Shown here piece after piece: positions 47,661 through 58,670 of a DNA stretch of 64,000 nucleotides. The stretch is from Euleptes europaea (lineage: Eukaryota > Chordata > Lepidosauria > Squamata > Sphaerodactylidae). The stretch covers positions 9,662,501 to 9,726,500 of the forward strand of contig NC_079328.1 in assembly GCF_029931775.1 (NCBI RefSeq), given 5' to 3'. Position 1 is the first letter of the stretch. Each line of letters starts with the position of its first letter. A program made the translations under genes and the position numbers. The notes under the pieces are model-generated. The model searched no databases and was not told the origin of the DNA. It saw only the letters and a program-made list of their open reading frames with translations.

Positions 47661-48465
47661 CCCGCCGCTCGCTCTCCCTGCGCTGCCGGGCGGGGGGGGG
47701 GGCGAGGCGGGGCGGGGGGGCAGATGCACCTGAGGGCCCGCGCCCCCTCCCCTCCCCGCCCCCGGCACACGCCCGGCCCCGCCCCCTGCCCGGCCCGCTG
47801 CCCCCGGTCGGGGAGGCGCACGTGGCCGGCCTTTGTGTCGCCCGTGCGGGGGGCGCCGGCGCTGCTGCCGCCCCGGGGAAAGAGCCCTCCGCACGACGAC
47901 GGGCGCTCCGCGGCGGGGGAGGCGGGCCGGTGGGGGCGGCCCGGGGCGGCCAGCGGCGAGCAGAAGCCGGGCCGGGGCGCTCTTTGTGCGGCCCAGCTGG
48001 CCCCTCGGCGCGCGCCCCCTCCCCAGGCCCGCCTTCCCAGACCCGGCCCCGCGGCCTCGCCAGCGCGGGCAGGGGCTCGTCTTTCCCGCTTCCCCCCCCA
48101 CACACACACACACACTGACCCCCCGGTCCGGCTGCCAGGCCCGCCCGTCCGCCCGCCCGGCGCGCCTTCCTCCGTGGCGCCGCCGCCCCTGCAGCGCAGC
48201 GGGCCCAGCCACAGCCGGCCTTCAGGCGCCCAAGGGGCCGGCGGCGAGGAGGGGCTGCCGGGCCTCCTCCCCAGGCGGGCGGCGGCGGTGGCCAGGGGCC
48301 GAGCGAGGCAGGGCCGCGGGGCCTGGCCCCAAGGGCGGTCCGGCCTCGGGCGCAGGGCAAGCGGGGCCGGACCGGCTGCCCGCCGCTCCCCGAGGCTCGC
48401 TAAGCTGGCGCTCGGATTCCGTGCGAGTGGCCGGGAGGCGGGAGGGCGCGGCGCCAGGGGCGCAG

Positions 48466-48578
48466 GGCTGCTCTCCAGAGGCCCCTTGGCCCCACGCGAA
48501 TACGCGCCGCTCAACCAGGAGCCCCCGGGCAGAGTTGGGAGGCTTCAGCTGAGGGAACGGGGCGTGTGGAGAGCAGCC
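48466..48578. repeat. Second palindrome with the same core, opposite orientation
   Basis: Short arms ggctgctctccagaggcccc (48466-48485) and the complement at 48559-48578 flank a 27-bp core at 48510-48536 that is the reverse complement of the core at 49475-49501 with one mismatch. Confidence 0.6.
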
Positions 48579-48899
48579 AGCGCCCGGCCAAAGCTCCCCC
48601 GCGCCCATGGGGCGCAGCGCGGGAGAGCAGCCAGCGGCCCGCGCCTTGGGGCCCGGCCAGGGCGCGCGCGCGGCCTCCCTTCCCTTCCAAGGCCCGACCC
48701 ATTCGGGGCCGGGGGCCGGACGGCCGCTTCTGGAAAGCGGGGCGGCCCCCGGTGGCAGCTCCGCGGGAAGGGAGGGGGAGGGAGGAAGCCTTCCCCCCCC
48801 CCGCCGCCGCCCGCGCACTTTGCCTGCTGCTTGACATCGACGGCTAAATCAAGGGCCAGGAAGGGCACCCCAGCCCCCGACGGAAAAGGGCCCTCCTTC

Positions 48900-48965
48900 C
48901 CCCCCCCCGCACCTTTGTCAAGGAAATTAACCTCTTGCTATAGAGAGTGACCCGCAGCCAATCTG
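48900..48965. promoter_or_regulatory. AT-richer island 1.5 kb upstream of INSM1; candidate regulatory element
   Basis: acctttgtcaaggaaattaa, cctcttgctatagagagtga and a CCAAT at 48957-48961 (gcagccaatctgg) form a compact low-GC block within a stretch otherwise dominated by G/C. CTTTGTC resembles a SOX half-site. Confidence 0.35.
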
Positions 48966-49152
48966 GAGGAGCGCCGGGCGCGTGCTGCCGGGGGCCAGGG
49001 AGGGGGAGGGGGAGGGGCCCGCCCCCTCCCCCAGGACAAGTCAAAGGCCGGGCAGGGAGGGGCTTCCGCATTCACCCACTAACCCGAGTGGCCGCGAAAG
49101 GGGAGGGGGGCAGCCCCCAGCCTGCCGAGGCGGCAGCTGCTTCTGGAGACCC

Positions 49153-49183
49153 CGCGGGCGGGCGGGCGGGCGGGCGGGCGGCT
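49153..49183. repeat. (GGGC)n tandem repeat
   Basis: cgggcgggcgggcgggcggg in a CpG-rich stretch 1.8 kb upstream of INSM1. Prone to G-quadruplex formation and length variation. Confidence 0.8.
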
Positions 49184-49411
49184 CCAGGCTCCGGGGAGAG
49201 GTTGCTGCTGGTTCCCCAGCGATGGGCCGTCCCGGGGCAAGGGGAGGCGCGGCGCTCCCGCCCCCGCAGGCCGGCGGGCCCGGCGCTGTTTCTCTCCCTG
49301 GTGCTGAAGTGAGCTGGCCACAGGAGAGGGCGGCGTTGGGTGCTGAAGAGGCTGCCGGCGAAGCGGGCGGCCAGGCACAGCTCGAAGCCCCTTTTGCCCC
49401 TTACGCACGGC

Positions 49412-49562
49412 AGGCTTGGCCTGGGAAGGGCCGCTCGCGAGAGGATGCGCGTCTTTCCCCACCCGCGTGCTCCAAACTCTGCCCGGGGGCTTCTGGTTGA
49501 GTGTCGAGCACTCGGGTGGGGGAAACGCGCATCTCGAGCGCGGCCCTTCCCAGGCCAAACCT
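49412..49562. repeat. Long GC-rich palindrome upstream of INSM1
   Basis: Arms 49412-49472 and 49506-49562 are imperfect inverted copies (ggcctgggaagggccgc, gatgcgcgt, ttccccacccg, gtgctc). The 33-nt loop contains a 27-bp core beginning aactctgcccgggggcttct. Confidence 0.75.
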
Positions 49563-52400
49563 TTTTGTAAGCGAGAGGCTTTGGCCGGAGCGCCAGGCCC
49601 GCCCCAAGTGCGAGAGGGAGGAAGGGCTCCTGCGGGACTCCCCTGGAGCCGAGGGGTCTTAAGCTGCTCCCCTGCCCATTCAGTCGGCTTGCGCAAGAGA
49701 AGTTCCCGCGGCGTTGGGGCAGAATAGAAAGGGGGGGGGTCAGGGAACTTTTCGCCAGCCGCTCATTGGAACAGAAAGAATTGAAGGGCGCTGGCTTCAG
49801 TCCTCATCAACGACGAGAAAGCGGTGTAAACTGTTGGAAAATCTGCCCTTCCTAACGGTGTCACTTGCCTGCACATTGAGAGGGGGGGGGGAACTGACCA
49901 CAAAGTCAGATAGATAGACAGGACAAGGGGAGGTCATCTCTAGTTACACCTTGCCCTCATTTCCTGTCCCTTTGATGTTTAAAGGATGTATTGTCAGGGA
50001 AAACCTCCCTTCTTTCTCTCTTCCCTTTTGCCCATCATCGAAGCAAGACCTAGGAGCTAGGCGCTCTCTGCGCCCAGGCCTTCCCACCCCAAGATGGAGT
50101 GGAAGGCAGATGCCCTTTTATACCTAGAGAAATAGCAAGATAGATTAGGATAGAGAACCCTCATTTGTCCTTTCCTATCCGAAGTGTATTTCAACCAATA
50201 AGGCATTCTGCTAAATGCAGGAATATCTTCACGCCAGATAATCCAACGTAAACGTGCACTGAAATTCGGGTGTGGGATTCGCATTCTCCCACCAGGCCGC
50301 CTTAAGAATGGCGCCAATTCAATCGCCCCCCTCCAAACTCCTCTTTCTCTCTTCCCTAGATATCGTCATTTCCATTTAACTGACGCCATTTCCCAGCCTT
50401 TTAATTCGGATTTATAACCATTTTGGGACCCCAGCGACGCAGGCAGTTCTCTCTCTTGTCTGTCCGTGTGATGGTTTTGTGCACACCTTCCCCCGCCTAG
50501 ACCATGAGCAAGACGGGCTGCCCAGCTCTGCGCCGGGACGCCGTTTTCTTGCAAGACAATAAGGCTCTGGATGCCAGCGCGGGCGGATGAAGCCTCCCCC
50601 CTCCCCGCGCCCGGCCCACCCCCACAACGAAGGGACCTCTCCTCCTTCAGCCTCCGAGAATTGAAACGGCTCTCTGCATTAAGCGGAGGGAATCTATTGA
50701 AAGACGTTGCGGCTCTTGGATTCAAAGGATCCATTTCTCTTTGGGGAGGAGGAGAAGGAGGGGGGGCGATTTTTTTGTGTCTCTCCTCCCCGCGGCCAGC
50801 TGAAATTAGCGGCGGGGATGGGGGGTGGGGGGGGGAGCCGCTTCCAGCCGCATTCGGCAAAGAGGCATTGAAACTTGAAAGCTCCGAGTCGTCGAAACTC
50901 ATTTCCACAACAAGGGGCTGGAGGGGGCGGGGGGGGGGGGAGAAGCCGCAGAAGGAAGCCCGCAAGGAGCCTCTTGCGGAGCAGGTGCGGCGGGCAGCGG
51001 CACGCGAGCGCGGGGGCCCTTGGAGCCGGGCCCGCAGGAGCGAGCGGCCCGGCCAGGAAGGCTTGCGCGTTAGAACCTGGTCGCCACGGGGGGGGGGGAC
51101 TCCGGGGCTGGGGGGGGTGTATACGTGCGGGGCTTCCCCTGGCGCCAAGAAAAACCCAGACAGTATTTCCACCCCGATTTCGTATTTCGAAAACGGTTCA
51201 TCCTTGCTCACCAGCCGGCACAGCACCTCGAATCTACCTGCATGAGGCGTTCACACGTTCAGGCCGACAGGTGCCTTTAAACCCGCCTTTCATTTCCGCA
51301 GGTCACCCAGGCTCGCTGCTGGCGCGTTTGGAGCGGCCTTTCCCTTTCTCCCACGCCTACAGTTTTGACGGCGCGTGTGAAATCAGCCCGTCTCGCCAAA
51401 GCAACGGCCTGACCCGAGGCCAGACTCCAGCGGGAGAGATTTCCGCACGTGCTTAACCCCCCTGTCAAAATCGATGGGGTTTGAATAGGATTACACTTGG
51501 GTCCGCAAACGCCTCCATAGGCACAGGCCGGAGGCGCTCCTTGGCGAGCCACGGGTTTCGGAGCAAGCCCACCCAACGGCGGGGCTGCTGCGGATTAAAC
51601 GGTGGCCTCAGTCCGAGCCACTCAGAGGCCGCCAAGCAGGCCAGGCATCTGGAAACCCGTGAGAGAAGAGAGGGCTTCTGAGCGTGTGCAAAGAGCTGCG
51701 CGGGCCACTCTCGCCTCTGCCGCGGCCACGGGCACCCTGGCAACGAGGCCCGGCCCTGCTTGCTCGTCGCCGCCGACCCCCTCGACATGTGGCCGCGCGA
51801 GCAAAGGAATGGGGGGGGGCTCTGGGTTCTAGATTTTCTCTGCCCCCCCCCCTCCACGCAGATTTCGTTGCCGGGTCTGGCGGGGGGAGTCGGTCTGAGG
51901 CTTTCCTCTCGCAGTAGCCGCGCCCAGAAGGCCTCCGCCTGGAAGTGGAAGGTGCTTCACGAGCCCGACTATTTCGCCTGGCCCTGTCTTGAGTCCCGAG
52001 TGCGGATCCTACACTACCGACGATGCACACGGCCTGGTCCCAAGACACCCCCACGTCTCCTGCGGCGTTTCTGGGGTCTATTCTGCATTTGCCAGGGACC
52101 CTCTTTCCGGGGCTTGAAGGAGATTTGCCCCGTTTGCCTCTTTTTTGCCCGCCTCTTTCCGTCGGGGGTTGCGATTTGGAGGCCCCTGGGAGAAACAACC
52201 TCCCCCCCCCCACACACACACACACAAAAAACGAGCCCCGCAGAACATGTTATGAAGGAGAAAGGGAAGCTGCCCTGCAAACGCCAGGAAGCGGCCCTTT
52301 CCCGGGACTCTGGGCACTTTCACATCCCCTGAACAAGGCACTTCCAATCCGCTTTCAATGCACTTTCGCGATCGTTTGCAAGTGGATTTTGCCATTGAAA

Positions 52401-52465
52401 GACTCGAGTCTTTCACACTTTCAATCCCCCCGCAAAGTGCCTTGAAAGTGTGAAAGAGTCGCGTC
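52401..52465. repeat. Perfect-looking inverted repeat (CTTTCACACTTTCAA)
   Basis: gactcgagtctttcacactt (52401) is mirrored by aagtgtgaaagagtcgcgtc (ending 52465), with a 17-nt loop. Related gcacttt phrases occur 50-110 bp upstream, so this may be the end of a small DNA element. Confidence 0.6.
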
Positions 52466-53592
52466 TGGGGGAGGGGGCCTCTGCGGGGCGCGGCCAGGCC
52501 AGCCGTGCAAAGCCTCCCGCCCTGACGTTTCGCCCGTAAGGCTTCCACGCGAGTCGTGGACCCCGTGAGAAACGCGTGACGCGGCTGCGGTGACCAGCAA
52601 GCGCGTTGGCCCAAACGCCGGGCCTCTGCAGGCGCCGGAGAGAAGCTGGAGGGGGCGGCCTCCCCCACGGCGCCTTCAGTGACCCGTGACGCGACCCCCT
52701 CGTTCTGAATCACTGCCCGCGGCAGACGCCTAAAAAACCCGTCCACACGTGAAACCCGGGTTGCTCCGCGCGCGCCCCAGGCGCGTGTTGGAGGGCGGGC
52801 GTCGGAGCCGGCCGGGCAAAGAGAAGCCTTCGCCGTAGGGTTTCGCCAGGGTTCAGGCCCGTCCGTGGGAACGGGACCGTTGCCCGTGCAAAGCGACCGC
52901 TCGCCTCGCTTAGCTCCCGCCCCGCCAGCCCCAGATCCGCAGCCCCCCGGCCGCCAGCCCCGGAGCGGCTGGCCAAGCCCCTGTTGCCTGGGCCGGGCTC
53001 GCCTCTGCGCTCCGGAGGGGAGGGGAGGGGAGGGGCGGGGAGGTCCCCTCCGCGCATTGCAAAAAGCACCCCGACCTTCCGACGAGCCCCGGCGAACTCG
53101 TGTTCCCACTGGGGTTGCCCTGGCCCCCGGTGTGGGGCGGGGGAGGCTTGCGGGAGGCGCCGGGGCCGGTCAGGGACCGCCGGCGGGGCCCTGGAGTCGG
53201 CCCTCCGGAGCGCCCCTTGCCGACGGGGCCAGGCGGGAGGGGGCCGAGGCGCCGCGGGGGGCCGGATGGCCGCGGGGCCCGCGGCTGCTGGAGCGGGGGC
53301 GGCCCCTGCCCGGGCCGCTTTCCCCCGCAGGCTTGGCTTGCCGAGAGGCCTCTCCCGGGGGGCTCTGGCAGCCCCTCCCCTCCCCTCCCCTCCCCTGCCC
53401 TCCCCTGCGGCTCTTGTTGTGGGGCGGGCGGCGAGCCTGGCCGCCTGGCTGGCTGGGCCGTGACCCGGGGCCTGGGGGGGTGGGGGGCGGGCGCCTTTGT
53501 GCGCGCCGGAACGAGGGGGGGGCGCCGGCCCCAGGGGCACGCGAGGGCCACGCGCCGCCCCCCCCGCCCCCCGCCCCGCTTTGTTCGGCCCG

Positions 53593-53609
53593 ATTAGCAT
53601 AAAGCTGCC
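53593..53609 (-). promoter_or_regulatory. Candidate POU/E-box-like site, copy 1
   Basis: ATTAGCATAAAGCTGCC on +. The ATTAGCAT half resembles a POU octamer; the adjacent AAGCTG is one base from an E-box. About 6.2 kb upstream of the INSM1 ATG. Confidence 0.4.
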
Positions 53610-54225
53610 CCGGAGCTCCCGTTTCAGTCGTGACGCACAAAAGCCAGCCGGGCGGGCAGCAAGCCCAGGCACAAAGGCCGGCCCGCCCCCGGCCCCCAGC
53701 GCCCCCCTCCTCTGCGACCCCGACGACCCGGCTCGTGCCCGCCTTCTGCGGGTGCAAATGGGGGCGGGGGCATCCCCGCGGCTTTGGTTGCTGGGGGGGC
53801 GGGGGGAGGGAGGGATCGCGGGCTCCGGGGGAAGGCGGCCCCCCGCAAGCGGGCCAGGCGCCGGGAAGCGCGTGGCAAAGGTCCCCCGGGCCCGCTGGCA
53901 CGGCACGGGCCCCCTCCGCTCCTCCCCGGGGCGCCCCGGGGGGCAGGAAGGGCCTCCCCCCACTGGGGCGCGCTGGGCAGCTCCCTCCCAAGGGGGGCGG
54001 GGAAGAGGCTGGCGGGCTCCGCGGGGGCCCGTGGGGCAGGGCGGAGAGGTCCTCTCGCCCCTCTCCCAGGGGCCCTGGCCCCCCTGGCCCCCCAGCCCAC
54101 CCACACCTTCCCCAGCAAGTGAAAGGGCCGCCCGCGCGTGTCCCGTTTCTCCCGTCGGAGCATCTCTTTGCTCAGCGATGGGTGCCGCCCCGGCCCTTAA
54201 TGGGGGAGGCCGTCGCTCCGCAGCC

Positions 54226-54242
54226 ATTAGCATACAGCTGCC
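54226..54242 (-). promoter_or_regulatory. Candidate POU/E-box composite site, copy 2
   Basis: ATTAGCATACAGCTGCC on +: a POU-like octamer followed one base later by a perfect CAGCTG E-box. This differs from copy 1 by one base in 17 and lies 6.9 kb upstream of the INSM1 ATG. Confidence 0.45.
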
Positions 54243-54274
54243 AAAGAGGCCGCCGCCGCCTCCTCCTCCTCTCT

Positions 54275-54480
54275 TGTGGGCCAGGCGCACTTTATCCAAA
54301 CCTTATCACTGCTTCTCTCCACCAGAACAACAGTCAACAGCTTCTCACACACGACTGAGCCTGCGGGCAGCTCCCCCCAAGCCTCCCCCCCATTCTCTTT
54401 CTGACACAGGCACGTCTGAATATTGATCGGCTTGTTTTACACCTCCTCCTGATCCTTCCTTATTAGCTGCAGCGATTTTT
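54275..54480. promoter_or_regulatory. AT-richer island next to the composite site; candidate enhancer
   Basis: cgcactttatccaaaccttatcactgc, aacaacagtcaacagcttctc and tctgaatattgatcggcttg stand out from the GC-rich surroundings. They have the look of conserved noncoding sequence with homeodomain-type AT motifs. Function is inferred from composition and position only. Confidence 0.35.
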
Positions 54481-56329
54481 TTTAAAAGAAAGAAAGCCCG
54501 GTGGGTCTAAAACGCCGGTAGCTATCCGTTGGCCCTGGCGAGGACAAAACCAAAACCCGAGAGCCCCCTGAGCAGGGCCAAGCTGCCGCAGCAGCCTCCA
54601 AAGGGCTCCTCTCTCTTTCTCCCTGGGGCGAGAGTATTTTCGTTTCCGCTTTGCAGAGGCAGCTGCCTGGTGGGAAGAGGTTGCCGCCATCCAAGCTAGA
54701 GATGGGACGTGAATGGCTCCGGGCTGGCACAAGCTCTGTTGCGCTCCATCTCCTGCTGGCAGCAAGAGGAATGAGATCAGAGCCCAGAAAGCTGAAGGGG
54801 AGGCCAGGGAAAGAGGCCGCCTTTGGAAGCTGGCCCCGCTTCAATCCTGAGCCTTAGCGGGAGCCGCTGAGCCCCCAGGCCCCTCTTCCCCTCGCAGAGG
54901 TGGGCTGCTGCCCTGGAAGCAGCAGGCTGGGCTGCCTGCAGTGCGACCTGTGCCACTTGGCCCGGCCCACTCCAGGTCTGCTTTAGCCCCTTTGTCTGTC
55001 CCTGGCCTAAGCCCACGTTTCAGATGCCCAGTTCTCCAGGCCAGGGGTGGACTTGGGGGCAGCCCTGGAAAAGCCCCCCCCCATCTGACCCTCAAGGGAT
55101 GGAGAAGGAACTTGCCTGCCTGCCTCGTGGGCCAGCTGCCACTGCTCCCCCTTTCTGCGTAAAGCTTGAGTGGGCTCGGTACACCCCCCCCATTGGCCCA
55201 GATGGAGGGGGAGGCTGTTGGCCCACCAGGAAACACAACGGCCAGTCCACCCAGCTCCATCCTTGGGCCATCCACCCCAGGACTTGCGCTTCCCCAGAGA
55301 TGTTATGGACCCACAGGGCAGCAGGGTCTGTCTGGGGTCAGCAGGGGTTGGGAACAGCCCAGGAATCTCATGAGGTTGGGGGAGGAAGGAAGAGCTTCCG
55401 CCCTCAAGGCCTGCCTCCAGCAGATTCGCCTGCACAATGGCAGAGTGCCAGGCTGGCAGAGATCTGATCCAGAAGGCACCGTCCACCGGGAAGCCCCACC
55501 ACCTATCCCTCTCTGGTGGTTTTTCATTGCAAAGACTGGTTATACTTAGCAGCGTACCATGTGCAGTTTAATGCCAAGTGTCACAAGCTGCTCGGGTTTA
55601 GCACAGAGGAGTACTCAGAGGAGATGGAACTGCCCCAAGCCGTGCCTCGGCAGGCCCTTCCCTGGAGCTGGGCTCTGCAACGCCTCCACAGGGGGACCCC
55701 GAGCCAGCCCCAGAACCACCGCGTGAGCCAGCAGGACCCTCAGGAGGCCCCAGCAGAGACCCACCCGTGACCAGACTTGCCACGATCTCCCAAAGCACCC
55801 CAGGAGCAGAGGAGGTGAAGGGTGAGGGCTGAGGCACGCACCAGGGAGAGGAGTGCGCACCTGGCGGCCCAGGGCCTCCCACCTGCTTAGGACATTCCAG
55901 GAGAAACCGGTATGTCACCACAGGATTTGGCCGCAGCACTCCTCATGAGGAGAGCAGCTCACTCAGCTTGCGAGGAGGAGCCCGCTAGACCTGAGGGGGA
56001 ACTCCCTGTACAAGTCTGCAGCCACTGTGGGGCTAGTTTGCTTCAACTGTGCCGAGCCAACCAGTTGCTGAACTTGCTTAGCTCTTGGAACCGTGCTATC
56101 TGATCTTAGACCGCAATTCTAGATTGTGCAGGACCCTGGGCATTGACTTAGGACTGGAACTCTAGAACCCTTGCTGGGACACCTATTGTCACCTGGGACT
56201 TGCATGCAACCTGGTGAGGCAATGTTGGCCAGGCAACGTTGAGGCCAGGACTTCAGTGAATATCCAGGGAGAGGGAAGGCCTTTCTGGATGTCCTCATAC
56301 TGTATGGAACTGGGACAGGTGGGGGTCCA

Positions 56330-56490
56330 TCCTAAAGAGAGCTGTGTGATCTTGGACCAGTCACATCCGCTCAGCCCAGTCTCCTTCACAGGGATGTTGG
56401 GCGGGGGGATAAAATGAAGGAGAGGAAAATGATGCTTTGGGTCCCCGGTTGGGGGGAAAGGTAGGGTGTAAATGAAACAAATAAAAGCTG
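56330..56490 (+). repeat. 5'-truncated tRNA-derived SINE
   Basis: Body and tail only: gtgtgatcttggaccagtca, ccttcacagggatgttggg, aaaggtagggtgtaaatgaa. The promoter head is missing. Confidence 0.65.
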
Positions 56491-57175
56491 TATTACAGAT
56501 TTTGCTGGTTCCATTCATTTCATTTATTAATAATCTGATAAGCAAAAAAGAAGATAGTCCCTGTTTTGAAGAATTTACAATCTAAAATTTGATGGGGGCA
56601 GCAAGGGGAGAGATGGCAAAAAAGAGAAAGGGAAGAAAGAGGCAAAGGAGTAAATAGGAATTTGAGCAAATGAGGAGGCCCAAGCTTTATTCCAGTTGGG
56701 GATGAGTGGAAGGGCTAAATTGCGCAAGATGCTGGAATGCTTTGACTGGAATAGTAGCCACTGGAGGGGAGGGGGGCAATATGGACCAGGGTCACAGGAC
56801 TTGGGGAAAGAGGAGGGCTTAACTCTTCCCCAGTGAAAAATGTGTCATTTTGCTTTGCAAACCTATACAATAACCCCATGTAAAGGAAGTGCTTAAAAGT
56901 GTGAATAAATAGGAACCCTAATATTAAAACACATTTGTTTGAAAATATCTTCAGTTGAATCCAGGGGACCAGCGTCCAAGTATGTGTGCTTAGGATCTGT
57001 TGAGCCCCCCCTTGTAGAGAGTGAGACAATGCTGAGTCACATGTTCCTCGGGCCGCTGGACCAGAGCTGGTTCTCCAGCCAAGCCACCCCAAAAGAGTCC
57101 TTGGGGCAGCCCAATGAGGAGGGTACCGCTGGTGCTCTGCAGAGGCTCAGCTTACTCCCAGCCATCAGTGGCACG

Positions 57176-57425
57176 GGAAGAAGAGGAGTTGGTTTTTATA
57201 TGCCGACTTTCTCTACCACTTAAGGAAGAATCAAACTGGCTTACAATCACTTCCTCTCCCCACAACAGAGACCCTGTGAGGTAGGTGGGGCTGAGAGAGG
57301 TCTAGGAGAGCTGTGACTAGCCCAAGGTCACCCAGCTGACTTCATGTGGAGGAGTGAGGAAACCAACCCGGTTCTCCAGATCAGAGTCCACTGCCCCAAA
57401 CCACCTCTCTTAACCACTACACACG
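57176..57425 (-). repeat. tRNA-derived SINE (longer subtype)
   Basis: On + it starts agaagaggagttggttttta and ends ttaaccactacaca. Body phrases gaccctgtgaggtaggtggg and aaaccaacccggttctcc place it with the copies at 14.4 and 24.4 kb. Confidence 0.8.
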
Positions 57426-57764
57426 GGCATCCCGCACCCCCCACCCCCACTAAGTCAAAGCTGCTGCCTGCCACCAAAACACTTAACAATTAAGGAGCAG
57501 AAGTCCTTTCCTGAGAAGCTGACAGGCCTCCCTTGCAGGCCTGAGCTCCTGCGTATTTCTTTTTAAAGCATTTTAAAAAGTCACCCCCTGCCTCCCTTGG
57601 TAATATTCGAGTTCATTTTTAAAGTTGTTGATTTATGGCACACACCCCCCCCCCGCTCATGTACCCCGTTAGAGATAGGTCTATCAGTGGCTGCTAGCCA
57701 TGGTGATTAAAGGGAACCTCCACATTCAGAGGCAGTCAACCTCCGAATCCCAGTGCCAGGAGGC

Positions 57765-57860
57765 AACATCAGGGAAAGGCCGAGGCTGAGCTCTGTTGTT
57801 GGCCACAGTGTGACACAGGATGCGGGACTAGATAGGCCACGAGTCTGGTCCAGCAGGGTT
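57765..57860 (+). repeat. Short SINE/LINE tail remnant
   Basis: ggactagataggccacgagt then tctggtccagcagggttctt and cttatgttctta match a common reptile repeat tail. Too short to place in a family with confidence. Confidence 0.4.
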
Positions 57861-58389
57861 CTTCTTATGTTCTTAGAACTAAGGGTCCCAGATTTTCATT
57901 CATTCAACACCTCGGGCTTTACTTTCCCTCCTTGGGACCATTTTTTCTTCCTTATTGGCTGAAACAGAAGCAAAGAACACTGTGCAGGTCCAGCTGCTAT
58001 TGGTCAACTGGTTGCTGAGATGCCGCTAGCAAGGGAGTTAACCCCACAGCTGCTGGGTCACTAGCCAGCACATTAGAGAATTGACCTCCCCCAGTACAAT
58101 GTACCTTCTGTCCAGGAAGACGGAGAGATACAAAGTTCGCATTTGGAATGAACAATTTAAAAAGCTAAAATGCAGTATGCAAATCTCACCAGCCATCTGT
58201 CAGGTTCTGCCTTGGGAGGGAGTCCCCGGTGCAGAAGAGCCCAGGCGGCCGCAGGGTTTAAAGGCAGCAGGGCTCCGAAGCCGAGCCGCTGCTCTGCGGT
58301 CGAGCGGCTGGCCTCTCCGCTACATCACTGGAACGGAATGGACGGGGGCAGACCAGATCAATCAGACTGAACACGGTCCATTTTACAAA

Positions 58390-58670
58390 GATAGCTTTAA
58401 TGGTTCATTTTGAAAACACTTTGCAATCTGTAGGAATTTGCCCATCCATCGCTTAATGGGCATGGCTTGGTTCTTTGTCCTGAACTGTATTTTGCTGAAT
58501 GACAAAACCGTCGCTCTGCTCCACCTGCTGGGCTGTGGAAATAAAGTAGATTCCGTCTTCTTTCCCTGGACAGCTGTGAAAATTACCTCCCCAATGGACT
58601 TATAATAATAATAAACAACAACAAAAAGTCAAACTCTAGTAAAATGAGAACCATACTTAGCCCACCACGC
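58390..58670 (-). other. CFAP61: Probable CFAP61 3' UTR
   Basis: The first plausible poly(A) hexamer downstream of the stop on the - strand is the variant ATTAAA at 58396-58401 (TTTAAT on +), giving a UTR of about 280-290 nt. No better AATAAA was seen. The assignment is tentative. Confidence 0.35.

Larger units (their letters stand above)
42850..55450. other. Large GC/CpG-rich domain centred on INSM1
   Basis: About 12.5 kb is extremely GC- and CpG-rich, with runs of G and C, GGC/GGA triplet repeats and many potential G-quadruplex tracts. It spans INSM1, its promoter and some 7.5 kb upstream; the INSM1 3' UTR at 45.4-46.1 kb is an AT-rich interruption. The flanks on both sides are AT-rich. 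Because stop codons are AT-rich, many long frames are open here by composition alone; only INSM1 is supported as coding. Large CpG islands are typical of developmental regulators, but this extent is notable. Confidence 0.8.
55451..58389. other. Intergenic stretch between the CpG domain and CFAP61
   Basis: GC content falls back here. Contains two SINEs (56.3 and 57.2 kb) and a short repeat tail (57.8 kb). Modest open frames at 55516-55770 and 55912-56103 (the latter with VCSHCGASLLQLC) match no family I recognise and are treated as chance or repeat-derived. Otherwise nothing is seen. Confidence 0.6.

Noticed and set aside
46050-48950. A 966-codon open frame on the + strand antisense to INSM1 and its promoter
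   Set aside because: The region is so G/C-rich that stop codons are rare in every frame. The product is Arg/Gly/Ala/Pro-rich low complexity with no domain, and it lies opposite the clearly conserved INSM1 coding sequence.
52710-54299. A 529-codon open frame on the - strand upstream of INSM1
   Set aside because: Low-complexity composition-driven frame without motif. Equally long frames occur in other phases of the same stretch.
58193-58330. GC-rich block near the CFAP61 3' end as a possible extra exon
   Set aside because: The translation (EEPRRPQGLKAAGLRSRAAA) is low complexity and lies on the opposite strand to CFAP61.
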